Source: Apostichopus californicus (lineage: Eukaryota > Echinodermata > Holothuroidea > Aspidochirotida > Stichopodidae). Taken from it: a stretch of DNA of 59,386 nt. The position numbers and the translations under genes were made by a program. Under the pieces are notes generated by a model. It saw nothing but the letters and a program-made list of their open reading frames with translations, was not told where the DNA came from and searched no databases. Each line of letters opens with the position of its first letter. Position 1 is the stretch's first letter. Shown piece after piece: positions 13,101 through 22,030 of this stretch. The DNA lies in NCBI GenBank assembly GCA_020650975.1, contig JAIPMN010097790.1, positions 1 through 59,386 of the forward strand, in the 5' to 3' direction.

Positions 13101-16100
13101 CACTGTATGGCCGAAAATATTTGATTTCAAAAATCGCTTCATAAATCGTTTTAAAACCTTTTACCTTCTAAATTGAAGTAAATTTTAACTATTTTGTGTG
13201 ATAGTGCTACAAAATTTGGATACCTTCTCCTCCAGTTGTAATTTATTCACTTGTCCCAATAATCAAGGTCTTGGGTAAATTATTTTCATATGACTTGATT
13301 TAATAACGAGGCGCACCAACCATTTCTCAGACCTGTAAACATAACAATTATGAATTTGGGCTTCTATTTTACTAATTATTTCCTGTATCCTATGAATGTA
13401 GTGTGCTGTAAGTGGAACATTGTCATGCAATAGAATGCATCCTTTTACAGTCATGTATACAGTCATTATGCGTCTAGAAAAACTTAGACTATAGGTTTCG
13501 TAGTTTCAATCCTTCTATGTTAAAAAGTACGAAGGATAAGCCAAGAAAAGGATTGTGTTTGCACTTTTTTAACTTTGCTCTTAACCCTGTTTCAACTGCA
13601 GAATGTCATTAATTTTGATTTTATACAGTAAGGGCAGGAGTAACATGTTGCACTAATTATGTATATATATACTACAGTACTGACATCTATCATATCATAT
13701 TAGATTTTCTAAGTTTTTTTTTTCATTTTATGGCACTTTTTCATAATAGTTCCATTATAGCCTTTTTAATGAAAATCAAGGCTGTTTATTTAGGGGAAAA
13801 TGTGTAATATTGTAGCCGACTTTTCCGTAAAATACGGCGACGACCAAATGTTGCTTTTCTTTTGCCTTACAAACAATTCGCACACTTGTTAATGTACTTC
13901 ACTCGTTCAGAAATCAACCATACACTGTGTCAGCATTCTACCTTTTCTAGTTATTTTGTTAAACCCGATAGGTCACGTTGTGTTTTATGTCCGGTTTAAC
14001 AAAAATAATATAAAAAAATATCAGAATAAATAGGAAAGCATAATCAATAACTGTTTTCGATTTAATGATTGATTAATTATAGCTCCTGGTATCGATAAGA
14101 CAGTAAATGACACCTAAAGTATACAACCAATACCTATATCATGAATGTATATCAATAATGTTATAGTATCATTGGTATAGCTGGTATATGGCGTTCATGA
14201 CATTACTCGTACAGATAACTTACAGAGCATAAAACGCACACAATAACATGAAAGTTGTTTCTCTGTAATATTTATTGACTGGTTATTTAGTAGAGACAGA
14301 AGGACACGGAAATCTTGCTAATGTAATAGCCACATCTTATTTACATATGAAACGCATCGGTTGTTTTGTAATTACCCTTAAGATTCGATGTCTTTAAACT
14401 GATTGGAATGGACTTTGGATGGATTGATTCTGGTAGAGGACAGTTGAGAAACCTGAAAAGGAATGGAAGAAATGTCTAGTTTATTTTCTTTCATAGATAT
14501 TTAATTTAATGAAATCAATCATTCTCCTACAGCAAAGTTAAACCTGTGTTACGGCGACATGTTCTGTAAGTGGTTTGAGTGAATGTGAATGTAGCCGGGT
14601 GGGGACAGAATCGTATCCATATCCAGCCTGTTTAATTATAGCCCCGCCATGTCGATTAGGTCATCCGTGTACCAGGTCAAAGCTTTCTTATAACAATCAT
14701 GTAGATATTTCATGTATCTAACACTGTTAGTAATACTTACCAGAGAACACGTAAATCCTTTGATTGTTCTGCATAGAGTAATAAACCTATAACATCTTCC
14801 TCTGTCAATTCTCTTCCTTCCTCTGTATGTAATTCTATCTTGACTACTGTAGAAAGATTGCTTAACGAAAGACCAGAACGGAGGACAATATTATCTTTAT
14901 CAGCTTTGCTAAAAGATTCAATCAGATAAAGATCAACAATCGGGATCTGTGGTAAGAACAAAAACAATATGAATTAATTATACATGAAATTAATAAAATT
15001 ACATGATATGCATTGAATAACTCTGATGTAGTTGTTTCACGGATTCCATATATCTTTATTTACATTTACGTTTACTCATATTAGTGAGATTCCATCAAGA
15101 TTCTAGCATTGCCAATAATTTGTCTGCCAACACATCAAGCGGTAGCAGTTGTTTATCGTAACTTTTTCGCTTCATAGAAAAGTGTCACAAGCTACATGAG
15201 GCTGTCACCCATTTTCACTAATATTTTGTTTTCATATTACAACATCAAATAGAATATTATCGATGTGAACGTTCAGAAGATCCATTCCGTCCTTTAAATT
15301 TAATTTCTCTTTTTGAAACAAAGGTTGGTTCTGAAAGAAAACTGACACTTTGAGTGGCATATCGCTGTTACCATAATTAGATTTGGTTGGTAGAAAAAGT
15401 CGGTAAATATTAGAAAACGATTACGACGTTTGATTATTCGATAAATTGCAGATCTTTTAAATAGATGAAAGCTGTTTAAAAGTAAGGGGACCTGACGTTT
15501 CGATCCTAGCAGGATCTTCTTTAGAGGCCGAATGATAAGTAACAGAAACTACAAGGAACAAATACATGCGAATACACATCACCTGACTGAAATATTAAAA
15601 ATTAATATAGGCCATACAAAAGGTAATGTAGATATATCACTGTGATTTTGTTGATGCCTATAGTGCTGTATATGTTATTTTGAAGGAGTTATTTGTTAGG
15701 CCTAGAAAGTTGGACAATGTGAAGTATGCAACAGAAGTAGTCTGGTGTAGAAGAAAAAAAATTAAAAAGGATCGTCATTAGAATTAAATGCATCTAATCA
15801 ATAAACCTTATGAACAAAATTTCATTCATTGCTAAAACAATCCGCACTCAGCGGAATGTAAAAACAATTTACCCTGATCAACTTTCTCATTTGAAAACAA
15901 AAAAACCTTCGACCAGGCTACTTTACAGTTATCTTAAACACGGTTTATGAGCGAAGGCAGCCGTAAGGGATGTTTTTTCCATGTTAACGTTTGACGTGGT
16001 TAGGGTGAGTCTTCTCCTTGTATTTCCATTTCATACATTGACTTACTTATTTTTGCCATGAAGCGTTCTAAACATAATAGCCTTCTCAACTTCCAGTGGC

Positions 16101-19100
16101 TTTATTCTAAGGCCAGAGCAGTGGGAGCTGTCCCTGAGATTTATACTTCAAGTAGACTACGATAATGCGGATCACTTTAAAGGAAAACTTAAACGAAAAC
16201 ACATGGAGAAGCTATCATGTTATGACTAAAACAGATACACATATCAATACTAAAGGTAATTAATAAATATTTCTTCGTTCATTTCAATTAAATTATGTTG
16301 TCGTTGAAGAGACTTCAGTGTAAGAGCATACGTTCACATAGAGAAGACAATACATGATATCAATGAAATAAATAGGGTCTTGGATGGATCGGATTGAAGG
16401 GAGCTAATCACAGATAACTTTATGTAAACATTTTTAACACGTACTACCGATAACTAGAAAAGTCAAATAATTTCAAAGGTTATTTTTCATTGTTGAACAT
16501 GTTATTTTCGATTTAATTTGAGCTATACATTCAATCTAGAAACACCCTCTGGTATCGCGTTCACTTCGAATGAAGCAGCAATAAATAGATATTGTCATGT
16601 ATTAATGAATAAAGTTTTACTCACATCACATTTCGATGCAATATCCAAGAGCTGAATAGATGATCGTTGAAGCAGCTTGCTGTCGCTATTGGTGAGAAAA
16701 AACACCTTCGAGCAGATCTCTCTGACATTTTTCTTGATGCCATTATCTATCTCTCCAGCTTGTTCCAGGATGCAGAGTATTGCAAACTTATCACCGTCTT
16801 TCCTTCCCTTTAAGTATTCTATAATCTTGCTCCCAACTTTAGCGTCAATCCCACAGCTGAATCGAAAGAGGTATTGAAGATCGACTGGATCTATTTTATC
16901 AAGAATTGTCTTCACCTCAGTTGCATTTGTAGCAGCAGCAACCTTAACTACCAATGCAAAAGATGCATAATATTCACAGAACAACTTGTGATAGAACCTC
17001 GTTTCAGTCTTTGTCCGTATGTGTTTAGCTACACTTAGTTCATTTGGTACGTCAGCTACTTCTTCTTCTACCAAGATACCAACTAAAATGTAGTAATCAT
17101 AAAACTCTTGACCAAGTCGTTTACCGAGATTCTCCCTACCCCATGATAGTTGTTGGTTTTCGTTACTGAGGCCCTCAAACGCTACAATACTCAGTTCAGT
17201 ATGTTCAATTTCATACTCACTCATGTGCTTCTTTGTATTCTTATCCAGGGATTTCTTTCTCATGTGATTATGGAAACATTGGATCATGTGGCGAAAGAAT
17301 TCTGTAACCGATTTGAATGTTTGAAAATATTCCTTTTCGTGAGTCATATGAGCAAACATAACAAAGAAGATAGGAACCTGGCATAAGTCGTCAAGTATGG
17401 GGTTAGCTTTCAAAGCGCGCTTAATTACCTCAACAATCTCTTCGTCATCTCCAGCAATAGCCTTACGAATGTACTGATCACGTGCTTTTTTATCAAATCC
17501 AACTAATCTCACTCGCTTGGTTTTATATCTGTCATAGTCCTTTGGAAGGTATCTGGTTGTTAAGGATACGTCAAATTCCTCAAACAGATCATTTGTAATT
17601 ATTCGGTCTACGTCACTTCCTGTACGTTTGTCCTTATCAGGATACTCATCATATCCGTCCAGAAGTACCTCAACAGAAGAACAGCTTCCAATGATATTTT
17701 TAATATCACTGGATTTGATTCTCGGTTCGTCTGCTAACAAGAAAAGCTTGATTGCTTTGTAGATAGATTTGACATTTCCAAGCTGCCTTAACCGGAGAAG
17801 AATCAGAATTTCTACGTCTTTCAGAGGTGAACTTTCTACATCGTTGCACCAATCAAATGCAAGCTGTAGTGTTACAGTTGACTTGCCATAGCCGGCCCCT
17901 GCTTCTATGATACGACGGTTGGATTTAATTCGTGAGTCTGTGAAGATATCTCTGTAAGAATTTACACGTACCCAGTCATCACCTTCATCTGCTGTTCTCC
18001 TAACAGAATAGAACTCTGTACCACCTTCTACAAATACCTTATCTACACAATATAGTCTCTCCTTAATGTACGGTATTGGTTGGATGGCGTCGTATTGTAT
18101 CCTATATCTCCTTTGCAAGGCATTTACTAAAAGATACTTTTTGTCTGTGAAGAAATATAAAAGTCGAATCAACGAACGAAGGAAAGTTACATTAAATGAC
18201 GTCATGTGGAAATATTCTTTAAGAAATGAAGATCCGCAAAAAAAACCTTACAGTGTTAAAGTTCTAGGCAAGAGGATTGATATACATCACAAGGAGAGTT
18301 TATAGAGAAGGTGGAAAATTCAATAATTAACAATGATTGAATATTGCGTGTGTAGGTAACCCAGAGGTAACGATCAGTGTAAAATTCGGAATATTTGGAT
18401 CTATTCTACTCGTTGAATATCTACTAACCTAAGAGTTCAGTGAAAGCGAAAAACCAACATAATCATTGAGTTGAATAACTTTTAAAATCCCCTTTTATTC
18501 TGTATTTCAATTCTTATTTACCTATTGTTTTCTTTTTTGAGGAGGCCTGGGATATGTAAAATGAAAACACTATGTATGTTTGTTTGTTTGTTACGTTCAA
18601 TAAGAAACTTTTACATTGGGATCTTGAAACTTATAATATATAGTCAATAGAGAAGTGAACCCAAGACGCTGCATATAAAAGCCTTTCCTACACCGAGAAA
18701 TAAATGTGTGCCAGGAATAAAAAAACGCTGAATTACATAAGAAGAAACTGGATAACGAAGGAAAATGCGTAAAAGTGAAATAAACTAATATTTGGCGTAC
18801 CCAAAAAAAAGGGAATTTTAGCATCCTAATAAAAGTTCATAGTTCTTAGAGCTTTACCCCACAAAACATCATCACGAACTAATAAATTAGGTAAAATACC
18901 TTCAGGTTTCAGAAAAATATTGTTCTTTATCTACGAATGAATTTTCATACGTTGTGGAAGTATTTAAGAAATATTGCCGAATTAAATAACAACGATCATA
19001 TGGCAATAAATTTATAATAAAGAAATCACAACAATTCTCACATACTTGAATGTAACGAAGTGAAATTTAAAATACAGAGATAACCAAATAATCCTTTGGT

Positions 19101-19333
19101 AGAACATGGATCTTAGAGTGGAAATATACATGAAACAAACCTTGCTCCACTGTAACTGTTGACGTCACATTATCAGTTCTAACAACAAATTTAGGTCTTT
19201 CAGTTGCCTGTGATGACGTCACGGAATCTTGAGCAGATGATGATGGTGACGGTTCTTCATATCCACTGGCTTGTTCATCCGATAAATCCCCCTTTAATGA
19301 GTCACGCTTTGACTTGCGGTTTTCCATTCTCAT
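1062..19333 (-). CDS. NLR-like NACHT protein, gene 1 (12 exons, 878 aa)
   Basis: Spliced model built from GT-AG sites. Coding exons, 5' to 3' on the minus strand: 19,333-19,141; 18,144-16,625; 14,946-14,741; 14,452-14,376; 12,430-12,375; 12,033-11,914; 8,224-8,019; 6,546-6,470; 5,712-5,645; 3,632-3,591; 2,282-2,257; 1,107-1,062. They sum to 2,637 nt, and every junction phase fits. Domains: Ser/acidic N-terminus (1-64), NACHT NTPase with helical C-part (about 65-570), then two exon-encoded repeat units (about 571-840) and a short basic tail. The family is known for ligand-triggered, nucleotide-dependent oligomerisation in innate immunity; a cytoplasmic location is inferred because no signal peptide or membrane segment is seen. 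No Death, CARD or TIR domain is seen upstream of NACHT. The neighbour at 32,879-58,240 is its tandem paralogue. Least certain are exons 10-12, which are short and rest on phase and conservation between copies. Confidence 0.85.
1200..3025. repeat. Local tandem duplication within gene 1's last intron regions
   Basis: About 1,200-1,850 resembles about 2,290-3,025 in the same order. Shared landmarks are 'agcctagtgtatatcactgc' near 1,338 and 'agcctagtatatatcactgc' near 2,405, 'aaatgatatcc' near 1,560 and 2,785, the poly-T / 'gcaa.aacaag' block near 1,645 and 2,865, and 'ctcatttatcat' near 1,823 and 3,018. Gene 2 has one copy only (about 33,030-33,890), so this arose after the segmental duplication or was lost from copy 2. 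The 26-nt exon 11 lies beside the second unit only. Confidence 0.6.
2257..2282 (-). CDS. NLR gene 1, exon 11 (26-nt microexon)
   Basis: Acceptor 'ttatttcag' and donor 'GTAGGC'. Phase 0 in, 2 out, encoding VEGFRTYW plus two bases. The counterpart at 33,125-33,150 has the same length and splice sites and encodes VQIFRQTF. Very short, so a chance pair of sites cannot be excluded, but both copies preserve phase into exon 12. Confidence 0.5.
3591..3632 (-). CDS. NLR gene 1, exon 10 (42 nt)
   Basis: Acceptor 'tttacatcag' and donor 'GTAAGT'. Phase 0 to 0, encoding HNGFRLTNSKYREE. Gene 2's exon is one codon longer (HQNGVPLTDSGYKRE). A poly-G/poly-T tract lies nearby at 3,350-3,376 in the intron. Confidence 0.65.
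5119..5191 (-). pseudogene. Decayed exon resembling module C
   Basis: A 73-nt interval with an acceptor-like 'tctataacag' and a donor 'GTAAGT' reads QGQVKDGKVGLNLWY, then a TGA, and has a stop in all three frames. Gene 2's counterpart (35,240-35,360 area) reads YGKVGLDLEYRWIG in one frame, similar to module C (YGKYLDLQSGQWIT). It is probably a leftover of a third repeat unit. It lies in the exon 9-10 intron and is not in the model. Confidence 0.35.
5645..5712 (-). CDS. NLR gene 1, exon 9 (module C2)
   Basis: Acceptor 'cttgtttgtag' and donor 'GTGAGT'. 68 nt, phase 1 in, 0 out. With the preceding G it reads VEWFPNGPANRCYNLDLRNY and then AWL, the module C pattern 'V.W ... LDL ... W'. It has four more codons than C1. 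Confidence 0.8.
5887..6110 (-). repeat. tRNA-derived SINE relic with hairpin
   Basis: On the minus strand, 5,954 to 5,887 reads like a tRNA head: an A-box-like TGACTTAGTGG and about 40 nt later a B-box-like GATCGATTCC, ending GTGCGCC. Just upstream (5,956-5,973) is a 7-bp perfect stem, GGAGAGG/CCTCTCC, with a 4-nt loop. The rest to about 6,110 is shared with 37,975-38,130. The cloverleaf is incomplete, so this is a SINE head and not a working tRNA. The copy-2 version (37,363-37,415) is deleted and interrupted. Confidence 0.55.
6470..6546 (-). CDS. NLR gene 1, exon 8 (module B2)
   Basis: Acceptor 'cctgtag' and donor 'GTATCA'. 77 nt, phase 2 in, 1 out, reading FSYCLLPASIPVGSIPSDWL and then SKDIT. 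This is the 'F..C.LP.SI' pattern of module B. The intron to exon 9 is only 757 bp here and 10.5 kb in gene 2. Confidence 0.85.
8019..8224 (-). CDS. NLR gene 1, exon 7 (module A2)
   Basis: Acceptor 'ttcatcag' and donor 'GTAAGT'. 206 nt, phase 0 in, 2 out, open throughout. It starts IPINSLTLSELFSHVDEGD and contains LRTGLRLSGLSSV, TEGGREMTQQEIV and MYVQQSHRLERL. It has the same length, phase and motif order as exon 3, so it is a second copy of the module. Confidence 0.88.
8515..9716. mobile_element. Penelope-like element fragment with inverted ends and 12-bp target duplication
   Basis: Insert 8,527-9,704 is flanked by direct repeats AGTACAGTATAT at 8,515-8,526 and 9,705-9,716. The paralogous locus in gene 2 (near 49,580-49,590, 'actacagtatatcc') has one such sequence and no insert, so this is a true insertion after the duplication. 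The ends are 231-bp inverted repeats (8,527-8,757 and 9,451-9,681) followed by a 23-bp tail. The right repeat contains the end of the GIY-YIG reading frame plus its 3' region, so the left repeat is an inverted copy of the element's own 3' end. Confidence 0.85.
8765..9508 (+). pseudogene. Penelope-like RT C-terminus plus GIY-YIG endonuclease (5'-truncated, two stops)
   Basis: One frame, interrupted only by TAG at 9,020 and TAA at 9,041. The first part starts TVYRKPTNTNVILNF and continues with CSNWSLFHEELSKLK, the region after the catalytic core of Penelope-type reverse transcriptases. The second part has FIGHPSLIFKKSL, FKTFRVGNYFSLKD and then the GIY-YIG domain: NVIYSF ... AYIGKTKRHLAVRVKEH, HINQC and EALYIKKLKPVLN. 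RT joined to a C-terminal GIY-YIG nuclease defines Penelope-like elements. RT motifs with the catalytic aspartates are missing, so it cannot move by itself. Confidence 0.85.
10121..10291 (+). pseudogene. SAP-domain-like fragment (56 aa)
   Basis: A short frame from ATG 10,121 to TAG 10,291 contains LWTVKALKNFLRERGLKLSG and then KKNNF. This is the helix-extended loop-helix of SAP DNA-binding domains: 'LTVKELKxFLKxRGLxxSGKK'. SAP domains commonly begin transposon-encoded proteins in marine invertebrates. The continuation is broken, so it is a remnant. It sits between the 5' break of the private block and the LINE tail and may come from a different element. Confidence 0.55.
10690..11260 (+). pseudogene. 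CR1/L2-like LINE reverse transcriptase, C-terminal remnant
   Basis: The frame reads SVKYLGV, then MSDHTSDVCRSSFLSLRRIG, NYLSEKATPCLINYVVISRL, DQLSRLERVQNCAAHLVARK and HITPILFELHWLPIEFRIHY. This is the conserved thumb region after the RT catalytic core of CR1/L2-like LINEs. After a frameshift, VCCPGFWNSLPNSIRN matches their usual 'PxLWNSLPxxIR' end. The FADD catalytic box and the endonuclease are absent, so it is a 5'-truncated, dead copy. Confidence 0.8.
11914..12033 (-). CDS. NLR gene 1, exon 6 (module D1)
   Basis: Acceptor 'aattgttag' and donor 'GTAAGT'. 120 nt, phase 0 to 0, reading ADDVDTISTLCSNFVTIVKS and then QRSTIELLEKASSRD. It repeats the end of exon 2 (QRSSIQLLDIASKCD), which shows that the NACHT exon itself ends in a D module. 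Confidence 0.85.
12375..12430 (-). CDS. NLR gene 1, exon 5 (module C1)
   Basis: Acceptor 'tcctatacag' and donor 'GTAAGT'. 56 nt, phase 1 in, 0 out. With the preceding G it reads VLWKNSDSCLDLHSGKWIK. Only this phase is open, and it is the phase delivered by exon 4. Confidence 0.82.
14376..14452 (-). CDS. NLR gene 1, exon 4 (module B1)
   Basis: Acceptor 'ccttttcag' and donor 'GTAATT'. 77 nt, phase 2 in, 1 out, reading (W)FLNCPLPESIHPKSIPISL and then KTSNLK. With the end of exon 3 (LRVLW) it makes an LRR-like 'L..L.F.NC.LP' segment across the splice junction. Confidence 0.85.
14741..14946 (-). CDS. NLR gene 1, exon 3 (module A1)
   Basis: Acceptor 'cttaccacag' and donor 'GTAAGT'. 206 nt, phase 0 in, 2 out. 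It starts IPIVDLYLIESFSKADKDN, then LRSGLSLSNLSTVVKIEL, TEEGRELTEEDVIGLL and YAEQSKDLRVL. The pattern suggests alternating strands and helices, as in divergent LRRs. Confidence 0.9.
15409..16358. mobile_element. Unclassified insertion of about 950 bp private to gene 1 intron 2
   Basis: The two copies agree up to 'gtcggtaaatat' (15,400-15,408; 55,541) and again from 'atatcaatgaaataaa' (16,358; compare 'atatcaaagtataaat' at 55,548). A short 'atat' flanks both sides and may be the target duplication. Inside is 'cctgacgtttcgatcctagc' with a perfect inverted repeat GATCCT-AGC-AGGATC at 15,502-15,516, a style seen at the ends of interspersed repeats. No coding frame is recognised. Confidence 0.5.
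16625..18144 (-). CDS. NLR gene 1, exon 2 (NACHT NTPase)
   Basis: Acceptor 'atttcttcacag' and donor 'GTGAGT'. 1,520 nt, phase 1 in, 0 out. Walker A is EAGAGYGKST (about residues 145-154) and Walker B LLDGYDEYPD (about 225-234, with the acidic extension typical of NACHT). A sensor-like SLTTRYLP (about 258-265) and VRLVGF (about 276-281) follow. RFYHKLFCEYYASFAL is the NLR winged-helix 'F.H..F.EY.AA' motif. The exon ends with a D-type module. The P-loop's first glycine is alanine (A146). An ATG at 18,205 lies upstream of the acceptor, in the intron, and is not the start. Confidence 0.95.
19141..19333 (-). CDS. NLR gene 1, exon 1 (coding start)
   Basis: ATG at 19,333-19,331 (MRMENRKSKRDSLK), then an acidic, Ser-rich, low-complexity region (SDEQASGYEEPSPSSSAQDS) and VTSSQATERPKF. 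Donor 'GTTTGT', phase 1 out; the G plus AC of exon 2 makes Asp65. An in-frame TGA nine bases upstream supports this start. An acceptor 'ccttcacag' just 5' (exon from 19,350) implies an untranslated exon further upstream that I could not place. It is probably disordered; no effector domain is seen. Confidence 0.8.
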
Positions 19334-19343
19334 GAACAGTCAT
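19302..19343 (-). promoter_or_regulatory. Conserved overlapping uORF, gene 1
   Basis: An out-of-frame ATG 10 nt upstream of the main start opens a 13-codon frame, MTVHENGKPQVKA, that ends inside exon 1. Gene 2 has the same arrangement and stop (58,209-58,250). It could lower translation of the main frame. Confidence 0.45.
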
Positions 19344-19399
19344 CACCGAGCTGTGAAGGAATACATATATGTGTTACCATGTAGTGTATTCGTCACAAA

Positions 19400-20880
19400 T
19401 CAATGTACTGTAAAATATACACTGTGCGTGTAAAGCAATTGCCATCAAACCTTATCAAAACGCCACGTCCATGAGGACCCTACAACATTCATGCATTTTA
19501 ATCTACGAGAAATGTGTCCGTCTTGCGTCATGTCTTTAAACCCGCGACGGCCAGAATTATCATTAAACATTCTCATGTTAAGTACAACATGCTACTGACA
19601 CTTCAAACACTACAAACAAACTGTTAGCTGTTAGCCTTTTTTTTTTTTTGTAGAGTAATATGTCAATCAGCATTTTCACGTTGCTATTGCAATATTTGCC
19701 AATAGATCTATATAAACCTAAGAAAAATTGGGCAACTAATGTGCATATTATAATAGTTGGGTGTAATGAGAACTTTCAATGAAAATTTAGTGACATGCAA
19801 GGTTGTGTTTACGCACAATTAAAAGGTGGTAACAAGTAACCATAGACATTGCTCAATGCATTATTCAGGTTTCATCTAGCGATGCTTATATGAACCGGGG
19901 AAATGAACATGTATCAGAGGGAGGATTTTTTTCCATATATAGTTCCCACAATCTATTTATCTAAAAATTTAATATACTAATACCACATATAATAGGCAAT
20001 GGTGGACACAACAAAATAACACAATATATAAAGGAACTAAGTGATTTTACATGTTTGAGCACAAAGACCTTGCTTTGCGTACAAATTGACATCAGTTATT
20101 ATAGTAAGTACTAAAAGGACTAACTTAACGAAATATATTTAGTGATTGTGTTACCTCCGTATAGGTTTGCTTAAATATTAGAAATTCTGAAGATAATAAA
20201 ATGTACAGTGTGTTCACTTTAAAATACAGACGCTGAGTACTCACGCCATATACAGTAAATAATGTTATCATAAAACAATAGTAATATTAACTCAGCCAGA
20301 TAAGGAAACAGAGCGGTCTCTTAACGGATTCAATCACTGAACATTTCTCGAACCTTGGACTGATACAATAGAATATGGATTTTTGTTTCGAATATACCAA
20401 ATGAGTCCATTGCATAGATAATGGTACTGCCTTTGGTGCCCAGTCTTATGTGGCTTTTAAGTATGATACCTATGTTGTATTTTGTATATAGCTTTCATGT
20501 ACAATTCCGTCAAATCAGCTTGCATGAAATATACCAGTATTTACAATCAAATATTTTACTTATTACTACACTGATGATGCATTAACGTTTATACAATGGA
20601 CGTTCACTCTTATTTCCATAAAAGACTTCTACCAAGGTAAAAACATGAGTAGAAGAAAGGATCAACCTGCTAAGAAACATGTATGTGTTATTTATACAGT
20701 TTCTCAATTTGGCTGAACCACTTGAAGGTTCATTTCATGAAGACTTCGATATTATCTGTCATTATTTGATTCTTCGTAAAATACAGTGATAATAATGTTT
20801 ACCAATAATGTGATATAGTTACATATTAATGTTATGCTACGAAAGGAAGTCTTTCAAAAAAAAAACTTTTAAGGATTGTA
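19400..20880. other. Intergenic sequence, no gene seen
   Basis: AT-rich, with no frame of recognisable composition on either strand and no paired counterpart in the window. A poly-T tract lies at about 19,637-19,652. Confidence 0.5.
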
Positions 20881-22030
20881 TGGCAGATAACTTCCTTTTT
20901 AATAATGCATGAAGTTCAAAGAACGGGGATGTATATATTTATATACCAATTGATCTATAAATATGTTTGGAATGTTTAATATGATTGTTCTTAAAACATA
21001 TAAGTGAGTTGCAAATTCGGATTCCATTGGAAAGTGCATTCCATGCAGAGGATGCTCGTACACGTAAACTTAAGAAAAAAGTACGGTAAACCGTGATAAG
21101 CAGAGATATCTATACTGCCTTTTATTATGGTCATGTGTGTCACACTTAACGAGACGAAATTTTGGGAGCCATATCGTTATGCGATAAGCAAAGACAACAT
21201 CCTGAACGTAGATTAGTTCTGTTATTTTCAGCAGATTAATTAAAGGAAACAAATTGCCAGTATGTTTATATTTTACAGAATAAATCTGCTGGACCGCATT
21301 CTTTTGAAGTGTAATACGTCTGTTTAATTGTGTCTTACTTGTTCCGGCCTAGACTATCTGCATACAGTAAGATTGTTTTACTGTTTTAATTTTAAAAATA
21401 TACCTGTACTTTGGGTTGCCGTGTAAGGCCCAGTCTATGAAACACATAAAAACTTAAAACAATTGATCCTCTGCCGTGAAACGCTATTCATGGAGATGTT
21501 GATGTTATTTACACTTGATCTATTTCTAGTATTAGTCTTAATAAATAACAATGAATTTGTCTTCTTTATATTAAGTAAAAGCTTGTTAGCTGAAAACCAT
21601 TCGTGAAATGTGTTTAATTCATCATACAGTGTTTCCTAAATAGTCTGATAGCATGTACTGTAGAAAAATGTCGTCTGCAAAGATAACTATAGTACAAATG
21701 TTTGAAACATTAGATATGTCATTGACATACATAATGTAAAGTAAAGAACATACGATGGCTCATTCAGGAACCCCACATGTTACGCTCAATGATTCAGATT
21801 GGACTCCATTAAACGATACAACCTGCTCCTTATTGGCCAGAATGCTTTAAATCCACTCTTAGCTAGCACCCCTGATACCGTATTGATAAAGTTTATTCAA
21901 CAGAGTTGCGTAGTCAAAAGTTTCAAAACCTTATATATGCATTTATTAGTTATATTTCCTGTGAATAGTTACATACTTAATAATGATTTTTTTCCGATAA
22001 TTAACAAAAATGTAACCGGGAGCTAGGCAA
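20880..22030 (-). pseudogene. LINE reverse transcriptase relic, antisense
   Basis: Read on the minus strand from about 22,020 down, pieces in shifting frames give LLNKLYQYGIRGA, TCGVPE.AIVCSLLYIMYVN (RT box 'GVPQGSxLGPLLFxxYxND'), VIFADD (catalytic box, near 21,690-21,673), ELNTFHEWFSANKLLLNIKK and FKFL.V. The end, NLFPLINLLKITELIYVQDV and VFAYRI, matches the thumb region. Several stops and frameshifts make it dead. A jockey/CR1-type non-LTR element is likely. No 3' tail or target duplication was found. Confidence 0.75.

Larger units (their letters stand above)
1..19400. repeat. Segmental duplication, copy 1 (holds NLR gene 1)
   Basis: Nearly the whole stretch aligns by eye, in the same orientation, with 31,984-58,310. 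Position 1 onward ('gagccaaatatcaac') matches 31,987 onward, and homology fades just 5' of gene exon 1 near 19,400. Exons, introns and the 3' flank are all shared, so this is a DNA-level duplication and not retroposition. The copy probably extends beyond the left edge of the window. Differences are mainly insertions private to one copy, listed separately. Confidence 0.9.

Noticed and set aside
16677-17386. Plus-strand open frames opposite the NACHT exon (also 55,858-56,574)
   Set aside because: They mirror the NACHT frame, appear in both copies only because the exon is conserved, and match no protein.
18145-18205. ATG at 18,205 as start of a single-exon NACHT protein
   Set aside because: It lies upstream of a strong acceptor (atttcttcacag) shared by both genes, and exon 1 joins in phase at 18,144. 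Gene 2 has no equivalent ATG.
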